A stretch of 64,000 bases of DNA, from contig NZ_CP108414.1 in the NCBI RefSeq assembly GCF_035978755.1, positions 7,750,001 to 7,814,000 of the forward strand, written 5' to 3'. Source of the DNA: Streptomyces sp. NBC_01298 (GTDB taxonomy: Bacteria; Actinomycetota; Actinomycetes; Streptomycetales; Streptomycetaceae). The notes under the pieces are model-generated. The model was not told the origin of the DNA and did not search any database. It saw only the letters and a list, made by a program, of their open reading frames with translations. The stretch's first letter is position 1; every line of letters starts with the position of its first letter. A program made the translations under genes and the position numbers. Shown piece after piece: positions 16,224 to 23,749 of the stretch.

Positions 16224-17180
16224 TCAGGACTTCGGCACGGTGTTGATGAAGCTGGTTCCGGCGCTGTAGAAGCCGGCGACGGTCTTCTGGACATCCGCGT
16301 GGGAAACGGCCTCACCGGCCTTGTAGTAGAACCAGTTGACCTTCATGTTCCACGTGCGTGAACCGCCGGTGAAGGGGAGGTCGATGAACCAGTTGCTGAA
16401 ATGCATGTCCATCTTTTCGCGCGGGACGTATTTGCCGGAACTGGTGAACAGGTTCTTGCCGTCCAGTGAATAGGTCACTTTCCCGTCCATGAAAGTGACC
16501 ATCATGATGTGCCAGCCCTCCAGGCGCTGCTTCTTCAGCGCGTGGGTGACCCGGTCCGGCGGGTCGGCCTTGAACCAGCTCGTGGTGTCGAGCTGTGGTC
16601 CCGGGGCGCCCCAGCCGCCGTTCGGCAGGTACTCGTAGTCGAGTTCGCTGTAGTTCGCCGAGGAGTCCGCGGCCGATATCGGGAAGAAGGTCTCGACGAC
16701 GTGGTCGCCGCCCCGGCCGGCGGCGGGCTCGTCGCTCAGATAGACCCTGGCGGCGAATGTTCCCGTGAAGAGCGGGGTGCCGGTGGTCTGCACCTCGACC
16801 TGCCGCGTTCCCTGCTTGGTGCCGTCGGTGGAGGACTGCAGCTGCAGGACCCTGCCCCCCTGGGCGGTCGAGTCGGAGGGGAAGCTCGCACCGGCGGCGG
16901 ACCAGGTGTCCTTGATCCCCGGGCCGCCGCCACCGGTACGGACCTCCCAGCCGTGCTCGCCGAGCGAGGGGTCGTCGGGGCCGCTGTACCGGAAGTCGTC
17001 GAACAGGGTTCCCGGCGGTCCGGACGGCGTCGGCGAGGCGCTGGGGGTGCGTGCGCCGGATCCGGCGGCGGATCCGGCGAGGGTGCCACCACCGGAGCAC
17101 GCGGCGAGTGCGCACAGGAGGACGGGCAGCGTGAGCGCGGTCCACGCGCGGCGACGAGGGGTGCGGCGGGGCTGACTCAC
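16224..17180 (-). CDS. Secreted lipoprotein with a GH16-like (concanavalin-fold) domain
   Basis: A 318-aa predicted lipoprotein. The signal peptide ends in the lipobox LAAC (PVLLCALAACSGGG). After a Ser/Pro linker the domain begins LFDDFRYSGPDDPSLGEHGW, with ETFFPI, SELDYEYLPNGGW and GWHIMMVTFMDGKVTYSLDG, as in laminarinase-like GH16 folds. The canonical ExDxxE catalytic triplet is not clean (ELDYEYLP is the nearest), so it may bind or trim polysaccharide. GTG at 17180 has GGAG five bases upstream; an upstream start would lack the signal peptide. It is divergent from the polysaccharide synthesis operon, which fits a role in processing that polymer. Confidence 0.75.
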   Translation of the reverse strand: MSQPRRTPRRRAWTALTLPVLLCALAACSGGGTLAGSAAGSGARTPSASPTPSGPPGTLFDDFRYSGPDDPSLGEHGWEVRTGGGGPGIKDTWSAAGASFPSDSTAQGGRVLQLQSSTDGTKQGTRQVEVQTTGTPLFTGTFAARVYLSDEPAAGRGGDHVVETFFPISAADSSANYSELDYEYLPNGGWGAPGPQLDTTSWFKADPPDRVTHALKKQRLEGWHIMMVTFMDGKVTYSLDGKNLFTSSGKYVPREKMDMHFSNWFIDLPFTGGSRTWNMKVNWFYYKAGEAVSHADVQKTVAGFYSAGTSFINTVPKS

Positions 17181-17477
17181 ACGGGCTCCTTGGGGCGTAC
17201 GACAGATCAGCGGATCAGTGGCTGATCGCACGAGAGGGTCATCCTAAGGTTCGCGGCGGCCCCTGTTTCCCCGGCCGTATACGTGCTGATGATTGTCGGG
17301 CAACCGCGCATGCGGGCCTACTTGTCAGTACCGCCAATTGGTATTCCAATCCGATTACGGCACCGGAGCAGAACGCTCCAAAACCGCACATCGGGCCCAA
17401 GTCGGTTTGGCCCGGTGCACTAGCGTTCGCCCTGCCATCCAACGGTCTACGTACCCTGCAATGAAAGGCCCCGCAAG
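17181..17477. promoter_or_regulatory. Divergent promoter region of the lipoprotein gene and the polysaccharide operon
   Basis: About 300 bp with unusually AT-rich patches for this genome. It holds the inverted repeat ATTGG-TATT-CCAAT at 17337-17350 and a TAGCGT -10-like element at 17421-17426 pointing toward the polysaccharide operon. No gene is supported in it. Confidence 0.5.
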
Positions 17478-18074
17478 GTGCGCTCAGTCAACGGTTCCCC
17501 TGATCGCGGATCGGCGTACCCCACGCAGCTTGAAATGTCCGAATTGGACGTCGAGGAGCCCGCTCCGGCGCCGGTCTTCGTCGACCAGTCGGGTCTGCGC
17601 GGCCGGCTGCTGCGGGGCCTCGGCTGGCCGGTTTCGGTCGTCGGCGCGGTCCTGGCGGTCGCCATGGGCAGCAGCCTGATCGGCATACAGGCGGACGCCC
17701 CGGCGATGGGGATCCCCGCACAGCCCTCGCGGCAACCCGCGGCACCGCCCTCGGCCGTACCGCCCCCGTCCCCCGGCTCGTCGTCGGTGCCGTCGGCGTC
17801 GTCGGCGTCGCCCGGGCCGTCCTCGCCGCGGCCGGCCTCACCGTCCGCGACTCCCCGGCCGAAGCCCTCGGCCACGCCGTCGAAGCCGGTGGTCACCCCA
17901 CCGAAGCCGTCGGCCGCCCCGTCGAAGTCCGCGCCCGCCAAACCGAAACCCCCGGCGGCCAAGCCGAAGCCCACGGCCACCGGCCCGAAGCCCATGGCCA
18001 CCACGCCGGACGCCCCGGCCACCGCGCCGCCGCCCGGGTCGAGCCCTTCGGGCCGCCCGGTCAACACCCCCTGA
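17478..18074 (+). CDS. Single-pass membrane protein with a Pro/Ala/Lys-rich exported tail
   Basis: A 198-aa protein: about 50 cytoplasmic residues, one membrane segment (WPVSVVGAVLAVAMGSSLIGI), then about 120 residues that are nearly all Pro, Ser, Ala, Lys and Thr (repeats such as TPSKPV, AAPSKSAP). Such a tail suits spanning or binding the cell wall. GTG start at 17478; ATG at 17535 is an alternative. It is the first gene of the operon with the MatB-like protein, in the place where matA-type genes sit, and may be an accessory subunit. The role is inferred from position only. Confidence 0.65.
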   Translation: MRSVNGSPDRGSAYPTQLEMSELDVEEPAPAPVFVDQSGLRGRLLRGLGWPVSVVGAVLAVAMGSSLIGIQADAPAMGIPAQPSRQPAAPPSAVPPPSPGSSSVPSASSASPGPSSPRPASPSATPRPKPSATPSKPVVTPPKPSAAPSKSAPAKPKPPAAKPKPTATGPKPMATTPDAPATAPPPGSSPSGRPVNTP

Positions 18075-18153
18075 GCTTCACCCTGAGCTCCACCCTGAGC
18101 TTGACCCTGATCTTCTGCCTGATCTTCCGCACCACCCATCTCCAGGAGCGTCA

Positions 18154-20310
18154 TTGTCCCGCCATCAGCGCCGCCGGCAGTCCCTGCTCAGGCCGCGCCG
18201 ACTGGCCGCGCCGCCGCTGCGCTTCTTCATGCCGCTGTCGCTGCTGGCGTGCCTGCTCGCGCTTCTCGTCCTGCGCGGCCTCGCCACCAACGAGGCCTTC
18301 CACGACGACCGGATCGCGATCTCGGTCGACAAGACGACCGTGCCGAACGACCTGCTCAAGGGTGGTCCGGTCATCGACGCGCGCGGCAGCAAGAACGAGA
18401 AGCCCGTGAGCTATCACATCCCCGACCGCACCGCGGTCCTGAGCTTCGACGACGGCCCCTCGCCGCAGTGGACTCCGAAGATCCTGGACGTGCTCGCGGA
18501 CCGGGATGTCCGCGCGGACTTCTTCGTGACCGGCGCCATGACCACCCGCAACCCGGAGCTGATCCGGCAGATCGTCGCGGGCGGCCACGAGCTCGGCGTG
18601 CACACCTTCACCCACCCCGACCTGGTGTACCAGTCCAAGACCCGGATCAGCTGGGAGCTGGCGCAGACCCAGCTCGCGCTGGCCGGCGTCGCGGGCGTGC
18701 ACAGCGCGCTGTTCCGCCCGCCGTACTCCTCCGACGCCACGGCGATGGACGACTGGAACTACCCGGTGATCAAGTACGTCGGCGCACGCGGCTACCTCAC
18801 CGCGTTCATCGACCGGGACACCGACGACTGGAAGCGTCCCGGAGTCGAGGAGATCGTCAAGGCGGCGATGCCGGCCAAGCCCGGCGCGGGCGCGCTGATC
18901 CTGCTGCACGACGCGGGTGGCGACCGTACCCAGACCATCGCCGCGCTCGAGCAGATCATCGACAAGCTGAAGGCCCAGGGCTACCGCTTCACCACCATCT
19001 CCGACGCGCTCGGCGCCTCCAGCGCCACCGTGCCGGTGACCGGGTACCAGCTGTGGGCGGGCAAGGGCTACATCTGGGCCACCCAGTTCGCCGTGCACAC
19101 CCTGCCGGTGCTGGTCGGGCTGCTGGCCCTCGTCGGCTTCCTCAACTTCGGCCGGTTCGGCCTGATGCTCGTGCTCGCACCGCTCCACGCCCGCCGCGCC
19201 AAGAAGCGCGACGCCTGGGGACCGCCCGTCACCGGGATGGTCACCGTGCTGGTCCCGGCGTACAACGAGCGCGAGTGCATAGCCAACACCCTCAACTCCC
19301 TGGCCGTCAGCGATCATCCGATCGAGGTGATCGTCATCGACGACGGCTCCTCGGACGGCACCGCGGACATCGTCGAGGCGATGAACCTGCCGTTCGTCCG
19401 CCTGATCCGCCAGGCCAACGGCGGCAAGTCCAGCGCCCTCAACACCGGTATCGCGGCCGCCTCGCACGAGATCATCGTGATGATGGACGGGGACACCGTC
19501 TTCGAACCGTCCACCGTGCGCGAGCTGGTCCAGCCCTTCGGCGACGAGGCGATCGGCGCGGTCGCGGGCAACGCCAAGGTCGGCAACCGCGACAGCCTGA
19601 TCGGCGCCTGGCAGCACATCGAGTACGTCCTCGGCCACAACCTGGACCGCCGGATGTACGACATGCTGAACGTCATCCAGACCATCCCCGGCGCCGTCGG
19701 CGCCTTCCGCAAGGAGGCCCTGCGGCGGGTCGGCGGGATGAGCGAGGACACCCTCGCCGAGGACACCGACATCACCATCGCGGTGCTCTGCGACGGCTGG
19801 CGGATCGTCTACGCCGAGCACGCCCGCGCCTGGACCGAGGCACCCGTCAGCCTCCAGCAGCTCTGGTCCCAGCGGTACCGCTGGAGCTACGGCAGCATGC
19901 AGGCGATGTGGAAGCACCGCCACGCGGTGACCTCCAGCGGCCCGGGCAAGCGCTTCGGCCGGGTCGGGCTGCCGCTCGTCGTGCTGTTCGGCGTGGTCGC
20001 CCCGCTGCTGGCGCCGCTGGTCGACATGTTCCTGCTGTACGGCGTGTTCTTCGGGGACGCGGGCATCACCCTCGCCAGCTGGGGCGGCTTCATCCTGCTC
20101 CAGGCCGCACTGTCCTGGTACGCCTTCCACCTGGACGGCGAGAAGCCCTGGTACCTGATCAGCCTGCCGATCCAGCAACTGGTCTACCGGCAGCTGATGT
20201 ACATCGTCCTGCTGCAGTCCGCGATCACGGCGATGACCGGTGGCCGCCTGCGCTGGCAGAAGCTCCGGCGCACCGGTGAGGTCGCCGTACCCGTGGAGGT
20301 CCGACCGTGA
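18154..20310 (+). CDS. matB: Bifunctional polysaccharide deacetylase / family 2 glycosyltransferase (MatB-like)
   Basis: A 718-aa membrane protein with two catalytic parts. After an N-terminal anchor (about residues 23-42) comes an extracytoplasmic NodB deacetylase: LSFDDGPSPQWTP (D99-D100), HTFTHPD (H150, H154) and FRPPYSSDA. After a second membrane segment follows a cytoplasmic GT2 domain: VLVPAYNERE, VIDDGSSDGTADI, MMDGDT, EDTDIT and QQLWSQRYRW (QxxRW), then further membrane helices for export. This order is that of MatB, which makes the poly-beta-1,6-N-acetylglucosamine-like glycan behind hyphal aggregation in Streptomyces. TTG start at 18154 after CAGGAG. The stop overlaps the acyltransferase start (GTGA). 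Confidence 0.92.
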   Translation: MSRHQRRRQSLLRPRRLAAPPLRFFMPLSLLACLLALLVLRGLATNEAFHDDRIAISVDKTTVPNDLLKGGPVIDARGSKNEKPVSYHIPDRTAVLSFDDGPSPQWTPKILDVLADRDVRADFFVTGAMTTRNPELIRQIVAGGHELGVHTFTHPDLVYQSKTRISWELAQTQLALAGVAGVHSALFRPPYSSDATAMDDWNYPVIKYVGARGYLTAFIDRDTDDWKRPGVEEIVKAAMPAKPGAGALILLHDAGGDRTQTIAALEQIIDKLKAQGYRFTTISDALGASSATVPVTGYQLWAGKGYIWATQFAVHTLPVLVGLLALVGFLNFGRFGLMLVLAPLHARRAKKRDAWGPPVTGMVTVLVPAYNERECIANTLNSLAVSDHPIEVIVIDDGSSDGTADIVEAMNLPFVRLIRQANGGKSSALNTGIAAASHEIIVMMDGDTVFEPSTVRELVQPFGDEAIGAVAGNAKVGNRDSLIGAWQHIEYVLGHNLDRRMYDMLNVIQTIPGAVGAFRKEALRRVGGMSEDTLAEDTDITIAVLCDGWRIVYAEHARAWTEAPVSLQQLWSQRYRWSYGSMQAMWKHRHAVTSSGPGKRFGRVGLPLVVLFGVVAPLLAPLVDMFLLYGVFFGDAGITLASWGGFILLQAALSWYAFHLDGEKPWYLISLPIQQLVYRQLMYIVLLQSAITAMTGGRLRWQKLRRTGEVAVPVEVRP

Positions 20311-21584
20311 GCGCGTACACCGAGCCCGGGCGCATCCGGGACACGGTCCAGCTGAGGGTCCTCACCCTTCCGCTCCAGGGGCCGGGTGCGGATCCGGTCC
20401 CGGATCCCGATCCGGATGTCACCGCGGATCCGGCCCCGCGCAAGGGCGGCCGGGACCGATACCTCGACCTGCTGCGCGCGCTGGCCCTCGTGCGCGTGAT
20501 CTTCTACCACAACTTCGGCTGGTTCTGGCTGCCGCTCCTCTTTCCGTCGATGGGCGTGATGTTCGCGCTGGCCGGCTCGCTGATGGCCCGCTCGCTCAGC
20601 CGTCCCGCCCTCGGCGTGATCCGCGGCCGACTCCGCCGCCTGCTCCCGCCGATGTGGCTGTTCGGCGCGGTCCTGATCACCCTCCAGTTCCTCGACGGCT
20701 GGGGCCCCGACTCCGACGGCCACCCCACCTGGTGGTGGGCCAAGATGGCGTTCTGGATCCTGCCGCTGAGCACTCCGCCGTACGCGGAATCCCTGCCCGG
20801 TCTCGGGCTGACGGAGGGCGGCTGGGCCCTGCAGATCACCGTCCCGCTCTGGTACCTCCGGGCGTACCTGTGGTACGTGCTGCTCTCCCCGCTGATGCTC
20901 CGGGCGCTGCGAAGGCTTCCGTGGGTGACCCTGTTCAGCCCCCTGGCGGTGCTGATCGTCATGAACTCGTTCCTCGCCGACCAGGAGTTCGTCTACGGCC
21001 GGGTCTGGGAGACCGCCAACGACTTCGCCATGTTCGGCTCCTGCTGGATCCTGGGCATGGCCCATCAGGAGGGGCTGCTCAAGAGGATCCCGCAGTACGT
21101 CCTGCCGTCCATCGCGCCGCTGGTCATGGTGGCCGGCCTCTGGTACCTGCAGACCCGGCCGGTCGACCCGACCGTGCCGACCGACATCGAGGCCTGGCCG
21201 ATCGCCCAGGCCCTGTGGTCCCTGGGCTTCGTCGCCATCCTGCTCCACGTCAGCCCGTCCTGGGACCAGTGGCCCAGAGTGCTGGAGCGCTGGAACGGCT
21301 TGGTGAGCCTGCTCAACTCGCGCGCGGTCAGCGTCTACCTGTGGCACCAGGTGGCCCTGGTGGCCGCGATCCCGCTGATCGACCCGCTCTGGAGCGTCCC
21401 CTTCTTCTACGACAACCTCCAGTGGCTGCTGTCCAGCCAGTGGTTCACGCTGCTGGTGGCGATACCGCTGGTCGGTCTGCTGGTACTGACCTTCGGCTGG
21501 GTCGAGGACGTGGCCGCCCGACGCTCGCCCCGGCTCCTGCCGTACCCGCGCCGCCAGCGGGGCAAGCGCCGGTCCGCCGACTGA
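20307..21584 (+). CDS. Acyltransferase family 3 membrane protein
   Basis: A 425-aa protein. After an acidic N-terminal tail with DPVPDPDPD repeats it shows the acyltransferase-3 start YLDLLRALALVRVIFYHNFG, with the R and H usually needed for transfer, and about ten membrane segments. The domain probably O-acylates or succinylates a sugar at the membrane. Its GTG start overlaps the stop of the MatB-like gene, so it is part of the same operon and likely decorates the same glycan. A strong terminator overlaps its stop codon. Confidence 0.88.
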   Translation: MSAYTEPGRIRDTVQLRVLTLPLQGPGADPVPDPDPDVTADPAPRKGGRDRYLDLLRALALVRVIFYHNFGWFWLPLLFPSMGVMFALAGSLMARSLSRPALGVIRGRLRRLLPPMWLFGAVLITLQFLDGWGPDSDGHPTWWWAKMAFWILPLSTPPYAESLPGLGLTEGGWALQITVPLWYLRAYLWYVLLSPLMLRALRRLPWVTLFSPLAVLIVMNSFLADQEFVYGRVWETANDFAMFGSCWILGMAHQEGLLKRIPQYVLPSIAPLVMVAGLWYLQTRPVDPTVPTDIEAWPIAQALWSLGFVAILLHVSPSWDQWPRVLERWNGLVSLLNSRAVSVYLWHQVALVAAIPLIDPLWSVPFFYDNLQWLLSSQWFTLLVAIPLVGLLVLTFGWVEDVAARRSPRLLPYPRRQRGKRRSAD

Positions 21585-21609
21585 CGGGGGCCGCCGGGGC
21601 GGCCCCCGT
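21584..21609 (+). terminator. Hairpin terminator of the polysaccharide operon
   Basis: A GC-rich stem (ACGGGGGCCGCC pairing with GGCGGCCCCCGT) begins at the last base of the acyltransferase stop codon. It closes the three-gene operon. Confidence 0.85.
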
Positions 21610-21652
21610 CGCCGGACGCGTCACCCGGCCACCCCGTCACCCCGTCAACCCG

Positions 21653-22255
21653 TCACCCCGTACCGCCCGGCCGGCGGTCCGGATCACGCCCGCTCAGCCC
21701 GACCGCCCGGTCGAGCAGCGGGGCGCCGTCCGGTACGGGGACGACGGGCCCGAAGATGCCCCCGCCGCCACCCTCTTCCTCCACCGTCGCCCGGAGGAAC
21801 GCGTACGAGCTGTTCAGCGCGGCCTGATCGGGCGCGTACTCCTGGCCGGTGGCCCGCGCCAGGTCCCAGCCGTGGATGACCAGTTCGTTGACGGCCACCC
21901 GACCCGCGATCTCGCCCGGCAGGTCCACGCCGCCCGCACGGGTCATGCCGGTCCAGGCGTCCGGATCCCTCCAGGCCTCCGCCAACTCGCCGAGCACCCG
22001 GGGCAGTTCCTCCCGCCAGCCGGCGGGCAGGGCGGGTACGGCCGTGCCGGGGGCCGTGTCCGTCGTGGGGCCCAGGTCCTTGCGGCCGGCGTCACGGAAG
22101 GCGACGGCCAGCCCCGTGACGTGGCCCAGCAGGTCGCGGACCGCGTAGTCGGGGCAGGGCGTCGGGCCGGTGAGCAGGGCGTCCGGGACGCTCGTAGCGA
22201 GCCGGGCCACGATCCGGCACTGCGGTCCGAGGTCGAGCATCGTCGTATCGGTCAT
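21653..22255 (-). CDS. TIGR03086-type mycothiol-dependent isomerase-like / DinB-fold metal-binding protein
   Basis: A 200-aa soluble protein of the mycothiol maleylpyruvate-isomerase N-terminal family. Typical features: TPCPDYAVRDLLGHVTGLAVAF, where the His of LGHV is the first metal ligand, and RVAVNELVIHGWDLARATGQ, with the second His and the HxWDLA motif. These proteins fold as four-helix bundles and bind Zn or Ni; many have unknown thiol-transfer roles. ATG at 22255 follows GAAGGAGCGG. It is not linked to a neighbouring pathway. Confidence 0.85.
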   Translation of the reverse strand: MTDTTMLDLGPQCRIVARLATSVPDALLTGPTPCPDYAVRDLLGHVTGLAVAFRDAGRKDLGPTTDTAPGTAVPALPAGWREELPRVLGELAEAWRDPDAWTGMTRAGGVDLPGEIAGRVAVNELVIHGWDLARATGQEYAPDQAALNSSYAFLRATVEEEGGGGGIFGPVVPVPDGAPLLDRAVGLSGRDPDRRPGGTG

Positions 22256-22315
22256 CTGCCGCTCCTTCGGGGCACGGGGCCAACGGTCAGGGGGGAAGGG
22301 TGAAGGGCCAGGGGT

Positions 22316-22494
22316 TCAGGGGCAGCTGATGCGGCTGTCGCCGGTCGGTGGTGCAGGTGTCGGATCCCATGCCCCCGTCGGCGGTGTCGTTGCCGGGCGA
22401 CGTCCAGCCCCTCGGCGTAGTCCCACGGCCCGCCGTCGTCGGGGAAGTACGTCTGCACCTTGCCGGAGCCGGCGAAGGCCGGGTCCAGGTCCCC
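22316..22494 (-). pseudogene. Remnant of a delta-60-repeat / calcium-binding secreted protein
   Basis: One frame reads GDLDPAFAGSGKVQTYFPDD, the start of a delta-60 repeat. Shifting frame once gives PGNDTADGGMGSDTCTTD, an RTX-like GGxGxD calcium-binding repeat, and a further shift gives GDSRISCP and a stop. Such matches in three frames within 180 bp show a broken, partly deleted gene for a secreted repeat protein. No start codon or signal peptide remains. Confidence 0.55.
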
Positions 22495-22746
22495 CGGAGC
22501 CGCCACCACCCTGCCCGCCCGCCCTCCGGGCCGGCCGGGGCGGAGGCGCTCTTCAGCTGGTCTGGGGTGGGAGCGGGTCATGGGCGTACGGACCTCCGGG
22601 TCGCGCCGGTGCGAACGAGCAGGCAGCAGCTTCGTCCCGCCCGCGCGCGGTCCGCCCGAGGCGCGGTCCGCACTAAGCCCTCTGAGCGCGGGGATCCACC
22701 CCTGCGGGCGAACGGACGGGGGCCGCCCTCAGGGCCTGCGCACCCG

Positions 22747-22941
22747 CTACCCGCTGACCTGAACGTCGTCGCAGGGCGGGGGCGTCGGTGCCACGGCCCG
22801 CTGCGCGTCCCTCCAGTGAGCGGCCTCCCCGTCGACGCCGCGCTTCGCGGGTGCCGCGTAGCCGACCCACGGCCCCCGGCCCTCGTTGTCCATGGTCTCG
22901 ATGCCCACCACGTACCGCCGGCCCGGCAGGGCGCCCCCTAG
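22747..22941 (-). pseudogene. C-terminal fragment of an unidentified protein
   Basis: About 60 codons read PGRRYVVGIETMDNEGRGPW and on to PPPCDDVQVSG and a stop, with balanced composition unlike the surrounding nonsense, so it was probably once coding. It has no start; on its 5' side lies the MITE-like element and then the FKBP gene on the same strand, so the N-terminal part is gone. The family is not recognised. Confidence 0.4.
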
Positions 22942-23102
22942 GCCGTCTCTTTCGGATCTTGTCGGGCCCGCGACGCCTGGTGCCGTGCCTGGCCGCACTG
23001 CCGAGGCGACCACGTACGCCCAGTGCGCGAGCGCCCCGACAGCACGCCCAGGCCCGGCACCAGACGCCGCGGACTCGGCCGACAAGATCCGAAAGAGACG
23101 AC
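22942..23102. mobile_element. MITE-like palindromic element flanked by CTAG duplications
   Basis: A 161-bp element with long imperfect terminal inverted repeats: the core GTCTCTTTCGGATCTTGTCGG at the left end is repeated inverted at the right end, and similarity continues inward for about 50 bp per side. CTAG occurs on both sides (22938-22941 and 23103-23106), as expected for a 4-bp YTAR target duplication of IS5-family transposases. It encodes nothing, so it would need a transposase in trans. The right CTAG includes the TAG stop codon of the FKBP gene. Confidence 0.82.
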
Positions 23103-23507
23103 CTAGCCCTTGCTCCACCCGGTGGTGCCGGAATAGCAGTCCAGCAGGTCCACCACGAAGACCAGGGTCGAGCCCGCCGGGATCAACCGGGAGGGCGACT
23201 GGTTGCCGTAGCCGAGACGCGGGGGAACGATGATCTCGCGTCGACCGCCGACCCTCATCCCCTTCACTCCGCGGTCCCAGCCCTTGATGACCCGGCCGCC
23301 GCCCAGGGCGAACTTGAACGGCTCACCCCGGTCCCAGGAGGCATCGAACTCCTTGCCGGACTCGAAGGTCACCCCGACGTAGTGGACCCTGACCACCATG
23401 CCCGACTTGACCTCGGGCCCGTCCCCGACGACCAGGTCCCGCATGGTCAGCTCGGCGGGAGCGGCACCCTCCGGAACCTCGACCTCGGGCTTCGTCAGCT
23501 CATTCAT
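23103..23507 (-). CDS. FKBP-type peptidyl-prolyl cis-trans isomerase
   Basis: A 134-aa single-domain FKBP catalysing proline isomerisation in protein folding. After a short acidic N-terminus (KPEVEVPEGAAPAELTMRDL) the domain is complete: VRVHYVGVTFESGKEFDASW, GGGRVIKGWDRGVKGMRVGG, PPRLGYGNQ and IPAGSTLVFVVDLLDC, with the active-site Y, D, W, I and Y positions. Start at ATG 23507. The stop codon TAG lies in the CTAG target duplication of the adjacent MITE, but the empty site would also have supplied it. An in-frame GTG at 23753 could extend the protein by 82 unrelated residues; I think this unlikely. Confidence 0.93.
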   Translation of the reverse strand: MNELTKPEVEVPEGAAPAELTMRDLVVGDGPEVKSGMVVRVHYVGVTFESGKEFDASWDRGEPFKFALGGGRVIKGWDRGVKGMRVGGRREIIVPPRLGYGNQSPSRLIPAGSTLVFVVDLLDCYSGTTGWSKG

Positions 23508-23749
23508 CGCAGCCTCACACTCTTCAACGGAAGCCCCGCACGGGCCGGCCCGCACACAGGGACACATGGACACCCATGCGGCAGCTGTCCACGCTACCGA
23601 CATCGCCGACACCAGGAGCACACGGGCGCGGTGGGCGCGGGGCCGTGTGCGGCGGACGCGCGGCCGGGTGGACCGGGAGGAGGAGGGTCCGGCCCGGCAG
23701 TACGCCACCATCGGCTCCGGCAGCCCGCCCTCCGGCTCCGGCATCCGCG

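Larger units (their letters stand above)
22256..23102. other. Gene-poor stretch of decayed sequence
   Basis: No intact gene is supported across this 850 bp. It contains remnants of two coding sequences on the minus strand (22316-22494 and 22747-22941) and a 161-bp palindromic element. The open frames between are compositional. Confidence 0.6.
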
